Below, piece after piece: positions 29,898 to 43,304 of a stretch of 64,000 nt of DNA. How positions within the stretch are numbered: the first letter of the stretch is position 1; the number at the start of each line of letters is the position of its first letter. Under the pieces are notes generated by a model. The model was not told the DNA's origin. It searched no databases and saw nothing but the letters and a program-made list of their open reading frames with translations. The stretch is taken from NCBI RefSeq assembly GCF_007197575.1, contig NZ_CP041616.1, positions 3,410,001 through 3,474,000 of the forward strand, read 5' to 3'. This DNA comes from Ornithinimicrobium ciconiae (lineage in GTDB: Bacteria; Actinomycetota; Actinomycetes; Actinomycetales; Dermatophilaceae). The position numbers were made by a program, and so were the translations under genes.

Positions 29898-32477
29898 TCA
29901 GGCGTTCGCCACCAGCCCGAGCTCGGCGTCGCTGGCCAGCAGCGGGTGGGCCGGCAGCACGCGCACGGTCCAGCCGAGGCTGCCCGTGCGGGTCAGCGCG
30001 AGCTCACCGTCGAACCGGTGCTTGCCGCCCTCATAGGACTCCACCGGCTCCAGCACGCTGGTCTCGACCTCGGTCAGCTCGTCGGACTCGGACGCCCGGC
30101 CGAAGGCCACCTGCACGGTGACCTCCTCCGGCGAGAGACCACCCAGTGCGAGATAGGCACGCACCCGCACGGTCTCGCCGACCTGGGGAGTGTCGCTGAC
30201 CCCTTCGGCCTCGACGTGCTCCACACGCACCGACGGCCATGCCTGGCGCAGCCGCGCGACGCGCTCAGCCAGGTCGCGCGCGCCCTCAAAGTTGCGCTGT
30301 GCGACGGCCCGGCCGGCACGCGCCGCAGGCAGATAGAGCGACTGCGTGTAGTCCTGCACCATCCGGTCGGCCATCACCTTGGGGCCGAGCGTGCCCAGCG
30401 TGTGCGTGAGCATCTCCAGCCAGCGGGTCGGCAGACCGGCCTCGTCGCGGTCGTAGAAGGTCGGGACGACGTTGTTCTCCAGCAGGTCATAGAGCGCCGA
30501 CGCCTCGAGCTCGTCACGCCGCTCGTCGTCGACACCGTCGGCCGTGGGGATCGCCCAGCCGTTCTCGCCGTCGAACCACTCGTCCCACCAGCCGTCCAGG
30601 ATCGACAGGTTCAGGGCACCGTTGAGCGCGGCCTTCATGCCGGAGGTGCCACACGCCTCAAACGGGCGCAACGGGTTGTTGAGCCAGACGTCGCAGCCGG
30701 GATAGAGCCGCTGCGCCATCGCGATGTCGTAGTTGGGCAGGAAGACGATCCGGTGCCGCAGCTTCGGGTCGTCGGTGAAGCGCACCATCTCCTGGATGAG
30801 TCGCTTGCCGGTGTCGTCGGCCGGGTGCGCCTTGCCGGCGATCACCAGCTGCACCGGACGCTCCTCGTCGAGCAGGATCTTGGCCAGCCGCTCCGGGTCG
30901 CGCAGCATCAGGGTCAACCGCTTGTATGTCGGAACTCGCCTCGCGAAGCCGATCGTCAGCACGTCGGGGTCCAGGACGTCATCGATCCAGCCCAGTTCCG
31001 CCGACGTCGCACCGCGGTCGCGCATCGACTTGCGCAGCCGGGTGCGGGTCTCGGCCACGAGCTGTTCACGCATCTCGCGCTTGGTCGACCAGATCCGGTC
31101 GGTCGGGACCTGGTCGACGCTGGAGAAGGCAGTGCCGTCCTGGATGGCGTGCGGGCCCATGAACTCCGTTGCCAGGTCAAAGACCTTGCGGTCCACCCAG
31201 GTGCCGGCGTGCACGCCGTTGGTGATCGAGCCGATCGGCACCTCGGACTCGTCGAAGCCCGGCCACAGCCCCTTGAACATGCCGCGGCTGACCGCACCGT
31301 GCAGCACGGAGACGCCGTTGGCGCGCTGACCCAGCCGCAGGCCCATCACCGCCATGTTGAACACGCCGGTGTCGCCACCGCGATAGGTCTCGGCGCCCAG
31401 CTCCAACAGCTTGGTCAGCGGCACGCCGGGCAGCTCCGCGGCGCCACCGAAGTGCTGACCGATCTGGTTGATGCCGAACCGGTCGATGCCGGCGGGCACC
31501 GGGGTGTGGGTGGTGAAGACGGTGGAGGCCCGCACCGCGCGCAGCGCCTCTTCGAAGGTCAGGTCGGCGGCCTGGGTGAGCTCGCTGATCCGCTCCAGCC
31601 CCTGGAAGCCGGCGTGGCCCTCGTTCATGTGATAGACGTCCGGCTCCGGAGCGCCGGTCAGTCGGGACCACAGCCGCAGGGCACGGACCCCGCCGATGCC
31701 GAGCAGCATCTCCTGCTGCAACCGCTGGTCGCCCCCGCCGCCATAGAGACGGTCGGTCAGGTCGCGCCTGCTGGCGTCGTTGGTCTCCACGTCGGAGTCC
31801 AGCAGCAGCAGCGGCACCCGCCCGACCTGGGCACGCCAGACGTGGGCGTCCAGGTGCGCCCCGCCCGGCATCGCCAGGGAGAGCACCGCCGGGCTGCCGT
31901 CGGCCTCGCGCAGCAGCGACAGCGGCAGATCGTCGGGGTCCAGCACCGGATAGGACTCCTGCTGCCACCCCTCGGCGTTGAGCCGCTGACGGAAGTAGCC
32001 ACTCTTGTAGAACAGCCCGATGCCCACGATCGGCACGCCGAGGTCGGAGGCGCTCTTGAGGTGGTCGCCGGCCAGGATGCCCAGGCCGCCGGAGTACTGC
32101 GGCAGTGCGGCGGTCAGGCCGAACTCCGGGGAGAAGTAGGCGAAGGCCTGCGAGAAGTCATCGCCGGCGGCGGCCTGCGCCTCGCGCTGATACCAGCGCG
32201 GCTCGCTCAGATAGCGCTGCAGTCCCTCACCGGCCTCGCGGGCCCGCTGCACGAAGCCCGCGTCACCCTCCAGCCGGGTCAGGTCGGCCGGCGTGAGCGA
32301 GCTCAGCATGGCCATCGGCTGGCGGCGGCACTCCTGCCACTTCACCGGGTCGATGCTCTCGAACAGATCGAGGGTCGGCGGGTGCCACGACCAGCGCAGA
32401 TTGAGCGCGAGATCGTGCAGGGGGGACAGTGCGTCGGGCAGAACGGTGCGCACGTGGAGTCTGCGGATGGCCTTCAC
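29898..32477 (-). CDS. glgP: alpha-glucan phosphorylase GlgP
   Basis: A GT35 phosphorylase releasing glucose 1-phosphate from glycogen ends. It has 859 residues from GTG 32477, the length of the mycobacterial homologue. An N-terminal DUF3417 segment (LHDLALNLRWSWHPPTLDLF) is followed by FSPEFGLTAALPQYSGGLG, VYHMNEGHAGF, VFTTHTPVPAG and the PLP-region motif NPLRPFEACGTSGMKAALNG. A start upstream is rejected because TACCCT lies 7 nt before this GTG. It is divergent from glgE, an order conserved in Mycobacterium. The last 100 residues form a beta-rich tail. Confidence 0.96.
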   Translation of the reverse strand: MKAIRRLHVRTVLPDALSPLHDLALNLRWSWHPPTLDLFESIDPVKWQECRRQPMAMLSSLTPADLTRLEGDAGFVQRAREAGEGLQRYLSEPRWYQREAQAAAGDDFSQAFAYFSPEFGLTAALPQYSGGLGILAGDHLKSASDLGVPIVGIGLFYKSGYFRQRLNAEGWQQESYPVLDPDDLPLSLLREADGSPAVLSLAMPGGAHLDAHVWRAQVGRVPLLLLDSDVETNDASRRDLTDRLYGGGGDQRLQQEMLLGIGGVRALRLWSRLTGAPEPDVYHMNEGHAGFQGLERISELTQAADLTFEEALRAVRASTVFTTHTPVPAGIDRFGINQIGQHFGGAAELPGVPLTKLLELGAETYRGGDTGVFNMAVMGLRLGQRANGVSVLHGAVSRGMFKGLWPGFDESEVPIGSITNGVHAGTWVDRKVFDLATEFMGPHAIQDGTAFSSVDQVPTDRIWSTKREMREQLVAETRTRLRKSMRDRGATSAELGWIDDVLDPDVLTIGFARRVPTYKRLTLMLRDPERLAKILLDEERPVQLVIAGKAHPADDTGKRLIQEMVRFTDDPKLRHRIVFLPNYDIAMAQRLYPGCDVWLNNPLRPFEACGTSGMKAALNGALNLSILDGWWDEWFDGENGWAIPTADGVDDERRDELEASALYDLLENNVVPTFYDRDEAGLPTRWLEMLTHTLGTLGPKVMADRMVQDYTQSLYLPAARAGRAVAQRNFEGARDLAERVARLRQAWPSVRVEHVEAEGVSDTPQVGETVRVRAYLALGGLSPEEVTVQVAFGRASESDELTEVETSVLEPVESYEGGKHRFDGELALTRTGSLGWTVRVLPAHPLLASDAELGLVANA

Positions 32478-32484
32478 ACAGCAC

Positions 32485-32539
32485 AGGGTATGCCGTGGGG
32501 CAAGTGCGCCGTGCACTCCCCCGGCGGGACCGGTAGCGT
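32485..32539. promoter_or_regulatory. divergent promoters glgP / glgE
   Basis: Minus strand: TACCCT (32485-32490), 7 nt from the glgP GTG. Plus strand: TAGCGT (32534-32539), 7 nt from the glgE GTG. The start codons are only 69 bp apart, so the promoters overlap and expression of glucan breakdown and synthesis may be mutually exclusive (inference). Confidence 0.55.
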
Positions 32540-32546
32540 CTGCAGC

Positions 32547-34609
<2,063 letters not shown>

Positions 34610-34610
<1 letters not shown>

Positions 34611-36343
34611 TGCGGGGCCTCAACCTCCAGCAGCCGGGGCTCAAGCACGACCCCGACTGGTTCAAGAAGGCCGTCTTCTATGAGGTGCTGGTGCGCGCCT
34701 TCGACGACTCCACCGGGTCGGGCTCGGGTGACTTCAGCGGCCTGATCAACCGGCTGGACTATCTGCAGTGGCTCGGTGTCGACTGCCTGTGGCTGCCACC
34801 GTTCTATGCCTCCCCGCTGCGGGACGGCGGCTACGACGTGGCCGACTACACCGCCGTCCTTCCCGAGTTCGGCACCCTGCCGGAGTTCCAGGAGCTCATC
34901 TCCCAGGCGCACGCGCGCGGCATACGCATCATCACCGACCTGGTGATGAACCACACCTCCGACCAGCACGCCTGGTTCCAGGCGTCCCGGGCCGAGCCGG
35001 ACGGGCCCTACGGCGACTTCTACGTCTGGTCGGACACCGACGACAAGTATGCCGACGCGCGCATCATTTTCGTCGACACCGAGGTGTCCAACTGGTCCTT
35101 CGACAGCGTCCGCCGGCAGTTCTACTGGCACCGCTTCTTCAGCCACCAGCCGGACCTCAACTTTGAGAACGAGGCCGTGCAGGAGGCGATGTTCGACGTC
35201 GTCCGGTTCTGGATGGACATGGGCATCGACGGCTTCCGCCTGGACGCCGTGCCCTACCTGTTCGAGGAGGAGGGCACCAACTGCGAGAACCTGCCGCGCA
35301 CCCATGAGTTCCTCGCCCGGCTGCGGACCATGGTGGACGAGGAGTATCCCGGTCGGGTCCTGCTCGCCGAGGCCAACCAGATGCCCTCGGAGGTGGTGGA
35401 CTACTTCGGCACCCCCGAGGCGCCCGAGTGCCACATGTGCTTCCACTTCCCGGTGATGCCGCGGCTCTACTACGCGCTGCGGGAGGAGAAGGCCGAGTCG
35501 ATCATCCGGGTGATGAACGAGACGCCCGCCATCCCGGAGGGCACCCAGTGGGGCACCTTCCTGCGCAACCACGACGAGCTGACCCTGGAGATGGTCTCCG
35601 GGGAGGAACGCTCCGCGATGTACGGCTGGTATGCCCCCGACCCGCGGATGCGCGCCAACATCGGCATCCGGCGCCGGCTCGCACCACTGCTGGACAACTC
35701 CCGGCAGGAGATCGAGCTGATCAACGCCCTGCTGCTGAGCCTGCCCGGCTCACCGTGCCTCTACTACGGCGACGAGATCGGCATGGGGGACAACATCTGG
35801 CTCACCGACCGCGACGCCGTCCGCACCCCGATGCAGTGGACCCCGGACCGCAACGCCGGCTTCTCCACGGCGGACCCCGGCAAGCTCTATCTGCCGGTGA
35901 TCTCCAGCCTGGTCTATCACCACGGCGCGGTGAACGTGGAGGCGCAGATGGCCACCGGTTCCTCACTGCTGCACTGGGTCCGAGGAATGCTCCAGGTCCG
36001 CTCGCGGCACGAGGTCTTCGGGATCGGTGAGTTCACCCTGTGCGAGGCGGACAACCCTGCTGTGCTGGCCTTCACCCGGGTGGTCCCCACGGCCCCAGCC
36101 GGTCCGGACGGGGAGCGCCCCGAGCTGGAGGTCGAGGGTCGGCGCGGCGTCCTGTGCGTCAACAACCTGGCGGCCAAGCCGCAGGCGGCTCGCATCAAGC
36201 TGCCCCCGGAGCTGGGCGGGGCGCTCACCGTCGACCTGTTCGGCGGCACGGGCTTCCCCGACGTCGACGACGAGGGCATGATCCATCTGACACTGGGCTC
36301 GCAGGACTTCTTCTGGCTCGGTCTGACTCCCGAAGGAGCATGA
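34610..36343 (+). CDS. treS: trehalose synthase TreS (maltose alpha-D-glucosyltransferase)
   Basis: TreS isomerises trehalose and maltose and supplies maltose for the kinase. The 577-residue GH13_16 enzyme shows [33 protein letters not shown], nucleophile Asp212 ([10 protein letters not shown]), Glu254 (LLAEANQMP) and Asp322 ([12 protein letters not shown]). The ATG overlaps the glgE stop by one base (TGATG). No maltokinase domain is attached, unlike the TreS-Mak fusions of other bacteria; here the kinase is fused to GlgB instead. Confidence 0.97.
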
Positions 36344-39300
36344 ATGACCACGCTGTCGCCCGCCTTCTCCGAGTTCCTGCCCGGCTGGGTCGCCTCCCAG
36401 CGCTGGTTCACCGGCAAGGGACGCACCCCGTTGCTGCGCCGCGTCGGCGGTTATCAGCTCCAGGACCCGGCTGGTGAGGTCGGCGTCGAGGTGCACCTGG
36501 TGGTCGATGAGTCCGGTCCCGAGCCGGTCACCTATCACGTGCCGCTCACCTCCCGCGGGCAGGCTGCCCCCGAGCTGCACACCGCCCTGGTGGCTACGAC
36601 CGAGCACAGCGAGCTGGGTCAGCGCTGGATCTATGACGGCTGCCACGACCCGGCCTATGTGCAGGCCCTGGCCGACCTGATGCACTCCGGGTCGAGTGCC
36701 CCCGGCGAGGACGGCACCGTCCTGACCGGCGACGCCACCACGGTCCGGGCGGCCGGGCCCCGCCCGGTCGTGCGGCGCAGCGCCGTCCTGGTCGGCGAGC
36801 AGTCCAACACCTCGATCATCGTCGAGACCGGTGAGCCGGGTCAGTCCGCGCCGGTGATCATCAAGGTCTTCCGGGTGCTGCACTCCGGGGAGAACCCCGA
36901 CGTGGCGGTGCAGAGCGCGCTCGCCGAGGCCGGCAGCACCCTGGTGCCGCAGCCGGTCGGCTGGGTCACCGGCACCTGGCACGACACCGACGGGTCGACG
37001 GCGCAGGGCCACCTCGCCTATGCGCAGGAGTTCCTGCCCGGGGTGCAGGATGCCTGGCGCACCGTCCTGGTCGCGGCCCGCGAGGAGAGCGACTTCTCCG
37101 ACCGGGCCCGTGAGCTGGGTGTCGCGACGGCTCAGGTGCACGCCACGCTCCGCGAGGCCTTCGGGACCGAGGAGCTCACCCCGCAGCGCCGCGGCGCTCT
37201 GGTGGACGGGCTGCGCGAGTGGCAGCAGCGTGCGGTCGAGGCGGCCCCGGAACTGGCCGCGGACGACGAGCAGATCTCCGCCGTGCTGTCCGCAGCCGAT
37301 GACGTGGACTGGCCTGTGCTACAACGCATCCACGGCGACTATCACCTGGGCCAGGTGCTCGACGTGCCGGACCGCGGGTGGGTGCTGGTCGACTTCGAGG
37401 GCGAGCCGCTGCGGCCGCTGCACGAGCGCTCCCTGCCCGACCTGGCACTGCGCGACGTGGCCGGCATGCTGCGCTCCTTCGACTACGCCGCCGGGTCGAT
37501 CGCCCAGGACGCCGACCTGGACCGGGCCAGCTGGGCACGATCCACTCGGGCCGCCTTCCTGGAGGGCTATGTCGGCGAGTCCGGCGTCGACCTGGACGCC
37601 TCGGCTCCCGTGCTGGCCGCCCTCGAGCTGGGCAAGGCGCTCTACGAGGTCGTCTACGAGGCCCGCAACCGCCCCGCCTGGATCGGCATCCCGGTCGCCG
37701 CCGTCCGCGCCCTCATCGGCTCCTCCCCCTCCCCCGACCGAGCGCACGATGTGGCGTCCTCAGGCTCAACCGCCGGTGACAACAACAGCACCCCGAGCGC
37801 AGAGTCTGACGACCGGGCGCCCCTCGGTGGCTTGGCCGCTGGTGCCAGCGACACCCCCCAGGAACCCCAGGTCGCCACGGGCCAGCCCGACACCACCGGG
37901 TCATCCGAGGAGCAAAACCCCTCCAAAAATACGCGGGAGGCCGACAAAACCCCTCCAAAAATTGGAGAGAAACCGCTCGACGGGCACGAGGTGGAGCGGC
38001 TCATGCGGGGGCTGCACCGCGACCCGCACTCGGTGCTGGGCGCACACCCGCACGACGGCGGCATCACGGTCCGGACCCTGCGGCCGCTGGCCGAGTCGGT
38101 CACCGTGGTGACGCAGGGCGGCGAGCGCCACCCCATGCGCCACGAGACGCACGGCATCTGGACCGCGGTGCTGGCGCGTCCGGACATCCCCGACTACCGG
38201 CTCGAGGTCTCCTGGGGTGACGGCGTGGGCCACCTCCAGGACGACCCCTACCGCTTCCTGCCCACGCTGGGCGAGATGGACCGACACCTGATCGGCGAGG
38301 GACGTCACGAGCAGCTCTGGACCGTCCTGGGCGCCCACCTGCGCACGTATGACGGACCGATGGGTCAGGTGCGCGGCACCAGCTTTGCGGTGTGGGCACC
38401 CAATGCCCGCGGGGTGCACGTGGTCGGCGACTTCAACCAGTGGGACAACACCGCGCACCCGATGCGTGTCCTGGGCGAGAGCGGCGTCTGGGAGATCTTC
38501 GTGCCGGGCGTCTGGGAGGGCAACCGCTACAAGTTCGACATCACCGGCCCCGACGGGCACCGCCGCCTCAAGGCCGACCCGATGGCCCGCGCCGCCGAGC
38601 AGCCTCCGAGCTCGGCCTCGGTCGTGTCGCACAGCTGGCACGAGTGGCAGGACGCGGACTGGATGCGTCAGCGCGCCGAGCGTGACCCGCACACCGGCCC
38701 GATGAGCATCTATGAGGTGCACCTGGGCTCCTGGCGCCAGGGGGCCTCCTACCGCGACCTGGCAGAGCAGCTGACCAGCTACGTCAGCCAGATGGGCTTC
38801 ACGCACGTGGAGCTGATGCCGGTGATGCAGCACCCCTACGCCCCGTCGTGGGGTTACCACGTGACCGGCTACTACGCGGCCGACTCACGCTTCGGCTCCC
38901 CCGACGACCTGCGCTATCTGATCGACCGGCTGCACCAGGCTGGCATCGGCGTGATCCTGGACTGGGTGCCCGGTCACTTCGCGACGGACCCGTGGGCACT
39001 TGCCCGCTTCGACGGGACCCCGATCTATGAGCACCCGGACCCGCGCCGCGGGTGGCAGAACGAGTGGGGCTCCTACATCTTCGACTTCGGTCGCCCGCAG
39101 GTGCGCAACTTCCTGGTCGCCAACGCGCTGTTCTGGCTGGAGGAGTTCCACGCCGACGGCCTGCGCGTGGACGGGGTCGCCTCCATGCTCTACCTGGACT
39201 ACTCGCGCAACGAGGGTGAGTGGTTGCCCAACAAGTACGGCGGGCGGGAGCACCTCGAGGCCGTCGCGCTGCTGCAGGAGACCAACGCCACGGCCTACCG

Positions 39301-40218
39301 GCGCAGCCCCGGTGTCGTCATCATCGCCGAGGAGTCGACGTCCTGGCCCGGGGTCACCCGGTCCACCTCGAGCGGTGGGCTGGGCTTCGGCTTCAAGTGG
39401 AACATGGGCTGGATGCACGACTCGCTGGACTACATCAAGCACCAGCCGGTCCACCGCCAGTACCACCACCACCAGATGACCTTCTCGCTGATGTATGCCT
39501 TCTCCGAGCAGTTCGTCCTGCCGATCAGCCACGACGAGGTCGTGCACGGCAAGGGCTCGCTGGTCCGCAAGATGGGTGGCAACGACCGCTGGCAGCAGCT
39601 CGCCAGCCTGCGCGCCTACCTGGCGTTCATGTGGGCCCACCCGGGCAAGCAACTGCTGTTCATGGGCCAGGAGTTCGCCCAGATCGGCGAGTGGGCGGAC
39701 GGGCGCAGCCTGGACTGGTGGCTGCTGGACCAACCGGCGCACGTCGGGGTCCAGCACCTCGTGCGCGACCTCAACCTGACCTACCGCGACACTCCTGCCC
39801 TGTGGGAGCTGGACCACAAGAGCTCGGGCTTTCAGTGGCTGGACGCCGACGACGCCCGCGGCAACACCTTCAGCTTCATCCGGTATGGCGGCGAGTCACC
39901 TGCGGGGGACCGTCCTGTTCTCGTGGCGGCAGCTAACTTCTCCGGCTCGCCCCGGGAGGTCCGGGTCGGCGTGCCCCGCCCGGGCAGCTGGCGCGAGCTG
40001 ATCAACACCGACGCGCACACCTACGGCGGCTCGGGGGTCGGCAACCTGGGCAGCGTCCAGAGCACCGACCAGCCCCACCAGGGGCAGGCCCACTCGGTGA
40101 CCCTCACCCTGCCGCCGCTGGGCGTGCTCTGGCTGACGCCGGAGGGCCGGGCCGCTGAACTCACCGAACCCGCCGACGACTCCGACATCGCCGCCAACCA
40201 CACTCCCCAGGAGGAGCC

Positions 40219-40222
<4 letters not shown>
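36344..40222 (+). CDS. mak-glgB: maltokinase - glycogen branching enzyme fusion (Mak/Pep2-GlgB)
   Basis: One uninterrupted 1292-codon frame. Residues 1-460 are maltokinase (maltose + ATP to maltose 1-phosphate): QRWFTGKGR, Lys174 (VIIKVFRVL), catalytic Asp332 in IHGDYHLGQ and [10 protein letters not shown]. Residues 461-545 are a disordered Ser/Thr/Pro/Glu linker. Residues 546-1292 are Glg[19 protein letters not shown]48 ([18 protein letters not shown]), nucleophile Asp943 ([10 protein letters not shown]), Glu996 (VIIAEES) and Asp1064 (ISHDEVVHG). The two enzymes are normally separate neighbours. Codons 523-540 are a 32-bp element array (E). A Met at residue 554 could allow separate GlgB initiation. 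Directly follows the treS stop. Confidence 0.93.
37909..37962. repeat. 32-bp iterated element, locus E, inside a coding region
   Basis: Cores at 37909-37930 and 37941-37962, both with AAAACCCCTCCAAAAAT, spacer ACGCGGGAGG, offset 32 bp. It is translated as the Mak-GlgB linker. The A-rich runs stand out from the roughly 70 percent GC surroundings. Confidence 0.9.
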
Positions 40223-41847
<1,625 letters not shown>

Positions 41848-41859
<12 letters not shown>

Positions 41860-41950
41860 GCGGTCTAGGCATCCGACGTCTCGTGACCGCTCTCACCAGC
41901 TGAGCGGTCTAGGCATCCGACGTCTCGTGACCGCTCTCACCAGCTGAGCG
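41848..41950. repeat. 44-bp exact tandem duplication across the pgm stop codon (2.3 copies)
   Basis: Copies at 41848-41891 and 41892-41935 are identical; a third partial copy runs to 41950. Each begins CTCACCAGCTGAGCGGTC and so contains the last codons and TGA of pgm. Inside each full unit GAGCGGTC and GACCGCTC can pair as a hairpin; the third copy has lost that hairpin. Confidence 0.97.
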
Positions 41951-41988
41951 TTCTTGGGCACCCTTGCGTCTCAGTGCCAGTGGTTCGG

Positions 41989-42060
41989 CGTCTTACAGCC
42001 GGTTGTGTCTCTTCGAGCCGGTTGCAACAGGCTCGAAGAGACATATCCGGCTCTAAGACG
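41989..42060. terminator. long bidirectional terminator after pgm
   Basis: Arms of 31 nt (41989-42019 and 42030-42060) pair with three mismatches around a 10-nt loop; the inner 14 bp (TGTCTCTTCGAGCC) are perfect. It separates the convergent pgm and thioredoxin-TPR genes and is unusually long for a bacterial terminator. Confidence 0.85.
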
Positions 42061-42113
42061 ATGCCGCAGACGTCGGCGCAGTTGGTGCGTGCGGCGCGGG
42101 TAGTCCGGCGTGC

Positions 42114-43169
42114 CTAGAAGAGCGCGCTCATCAGCGACCCGCGGGCCTTCACCACGCGCGGGTCGGTCCCGCCGATGACCTCGAACTGACCGAGCAGGTG
42201 CTGGCGGACGGTGTTGCGCTCGTCGCCCGCGGTGCGCTTGACCAGATCAATCAGGCGCAGGAAGGCATCCTCGACGTGCCCGCCGACCAGGTCCAGGTCC
42301 GAGGCCTGGAGCTGGGCCTGCACGTCGGAGGGGTCAGCGGCGGCGGCAGCCCGCACGGCGTGAAGGTCGAGCCCCGTGGTGCGTCGGAGCAGCTCGACCT
42401 GTCCGAGGCCCAGTCGGGCGTCCTCGTCCTTGGGGTTGTCCTGCAGCGCCTGCTGATAGGCCTGGGCCGCGGCGTCCAGGTCGCCCCGGTCGATCGCGTC
42501 GTAGGCCTCCTGGTGCAGCGCGGGGATCTGCGGCTCCTCGCCCTCGTCTCCAGCGGGAGCACCGCCCACGTTCTCGACGCGTCCGGTGACACCGTTGGCC
42601 ACGGCCGCCGAGAGGAACTGCTCCAGCAGCGCACGCACCTGCTCGATGGGCTGGACGCCGAGGAAGAACGGCACCGGCTGTCCCTGCAGGAGTCCGACCA
42701 CGACGGGCAGGGCGCTGACCTGGCCGAAGGCCTCCTGGAGCACTGGGGAGAGGGCCTGCACCACCCCAGGGCTGCCGGCGATCTCGACCGCGACCACCCG
42801 GAAGCGACCCTCCTGGGCCACCGCCTCATCGGCCAGCGTCTGGACGAACTGAGCAGACTCGGGGATCTGATCGGTGTAGAGGACCAGCACAGCCGGCACG
42901 GCCATGCTGCCGTTGACGACCGTCGCGAAGGACTCATCCGTCGCGTGGACCAGGACCCCGTCGCCACCGGCGGCAGCTCCACCAGTCGGAGCACCACCAG
43001 TCGGAGCACCGCCAGCTGCACCACCAGGGCCACCTGGTTGAGCACCGGGGGCCCCCGGCTGAGCCCCCGGACGCCCAGCTGGCGCCTGCTGACGCGGCCG
43101 GGACAGTGCCGAGAGGTCGACGGCGCCGCGCAGGGCGGCATTGAGCGACTGAGGGCTGGGCTGTGTCAT
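42114..43169 (-). CDS. thioredoxin-fold/TPR co-chaperone-like protein (YbbN/CnoX type), no CxxC
   Basis: A 351-residue protein: a Pro/Gly/Ala-rich flexible N-terminus with PTGGAPTGGA repeats (about 28-75), a thioredoxin fold (80-190), then TPR repeats (225-351: EAYDAIDRGDLDAAAQAYQQ). The active-site position reads TDQIPES instead of WCxxC, so it is not a redox enzyme, as in CnoX/YbbN-type holdases. The homologue also lies beside glgB in Mycobacterium. Start ATG 43169 with GACAAT 6 nt upstream. Single gene between two strong terminators. Confidence 0.9.
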   Translation of the reverse strand: MTQPSPQSLNAALRGAVDLSALSRPRQQAPAGRPGAQPGAPGAQPGGPGGAAGGAPTGGAPTGGAAAGGDGVLVHATDESFATVVNGSMAVPAVLVLYTDQIPESAQFVQTLADEAVAQEGRFRVVAVEIAGSPGVVQALSPVLQEAFGQVSALPVVVGLLQGQPVPFFLGVQPIEQVRALLEQFLSAAVANGVTGRVENVGGAPAGDEGEEPQIPALHQEAYDAIDRGDLDAAAQAYQQALQDNPKDEDARLGLGQVELLRRTTGLDLHAVRAAAAADPSDVQAQLQASDLDLVGGHVEDAFLRLIDLVKRTAGDERNTVRQHLLGQFEVIGGTDPRVVKARGSLMSALF

Positions 43170-43175
43170 GTCCCT

Positions 43176-43181
43176 ATTGTC
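43176..43181 (-). promoter_or_regulatory. -10 box of the thioredoxin-TPR gene
   Basis: GACAAT, 6 nt before the ATG, no ribosome binding site. It lies 60 bp past the terminator hairpin at 43242-43285, supporting an independent unit. Confidence 0.5.
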
Positions 43182-43241
43182 ACCCGGCAGATGGTCATCA
43201 CGGAATCCACTCCCCCGCGGCACCTCGGTGACCACACAGAG

Positions 43242-43285
43242 AGGTATGCCGCACCGCCAGTCAGGACTGGGGGTGCGGCATACCT
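43242..43285. terminator. terminator after the lipoprotein gene, built on GTATGCCG/CGGCATAC
   Basis: Arms AGGTATGCCGCACC (43242-43255) and its exact complement (43272-43285), continued by CCAGT/ACTGG after a G-G mismatch. It is 20 bp past the lipoprotein stop. The base of the stem is the over-represented GTATGCC word. Confidence 0.85.
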
Positions 43286-43304
43286 GTGGTGCAGTGGGTG
43301 GTGA

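Noticed and set aside
29484..32546. Very long plus-strand open frame (over 1000 codons) ahead of glgE, and similar long frames opposite most genes
   Set aside because: They lie antisense to securely identified genes (here glgP). In 70 percent GC DNA stop codons are rare on the opposite strand, so such frames are expected artefacts.
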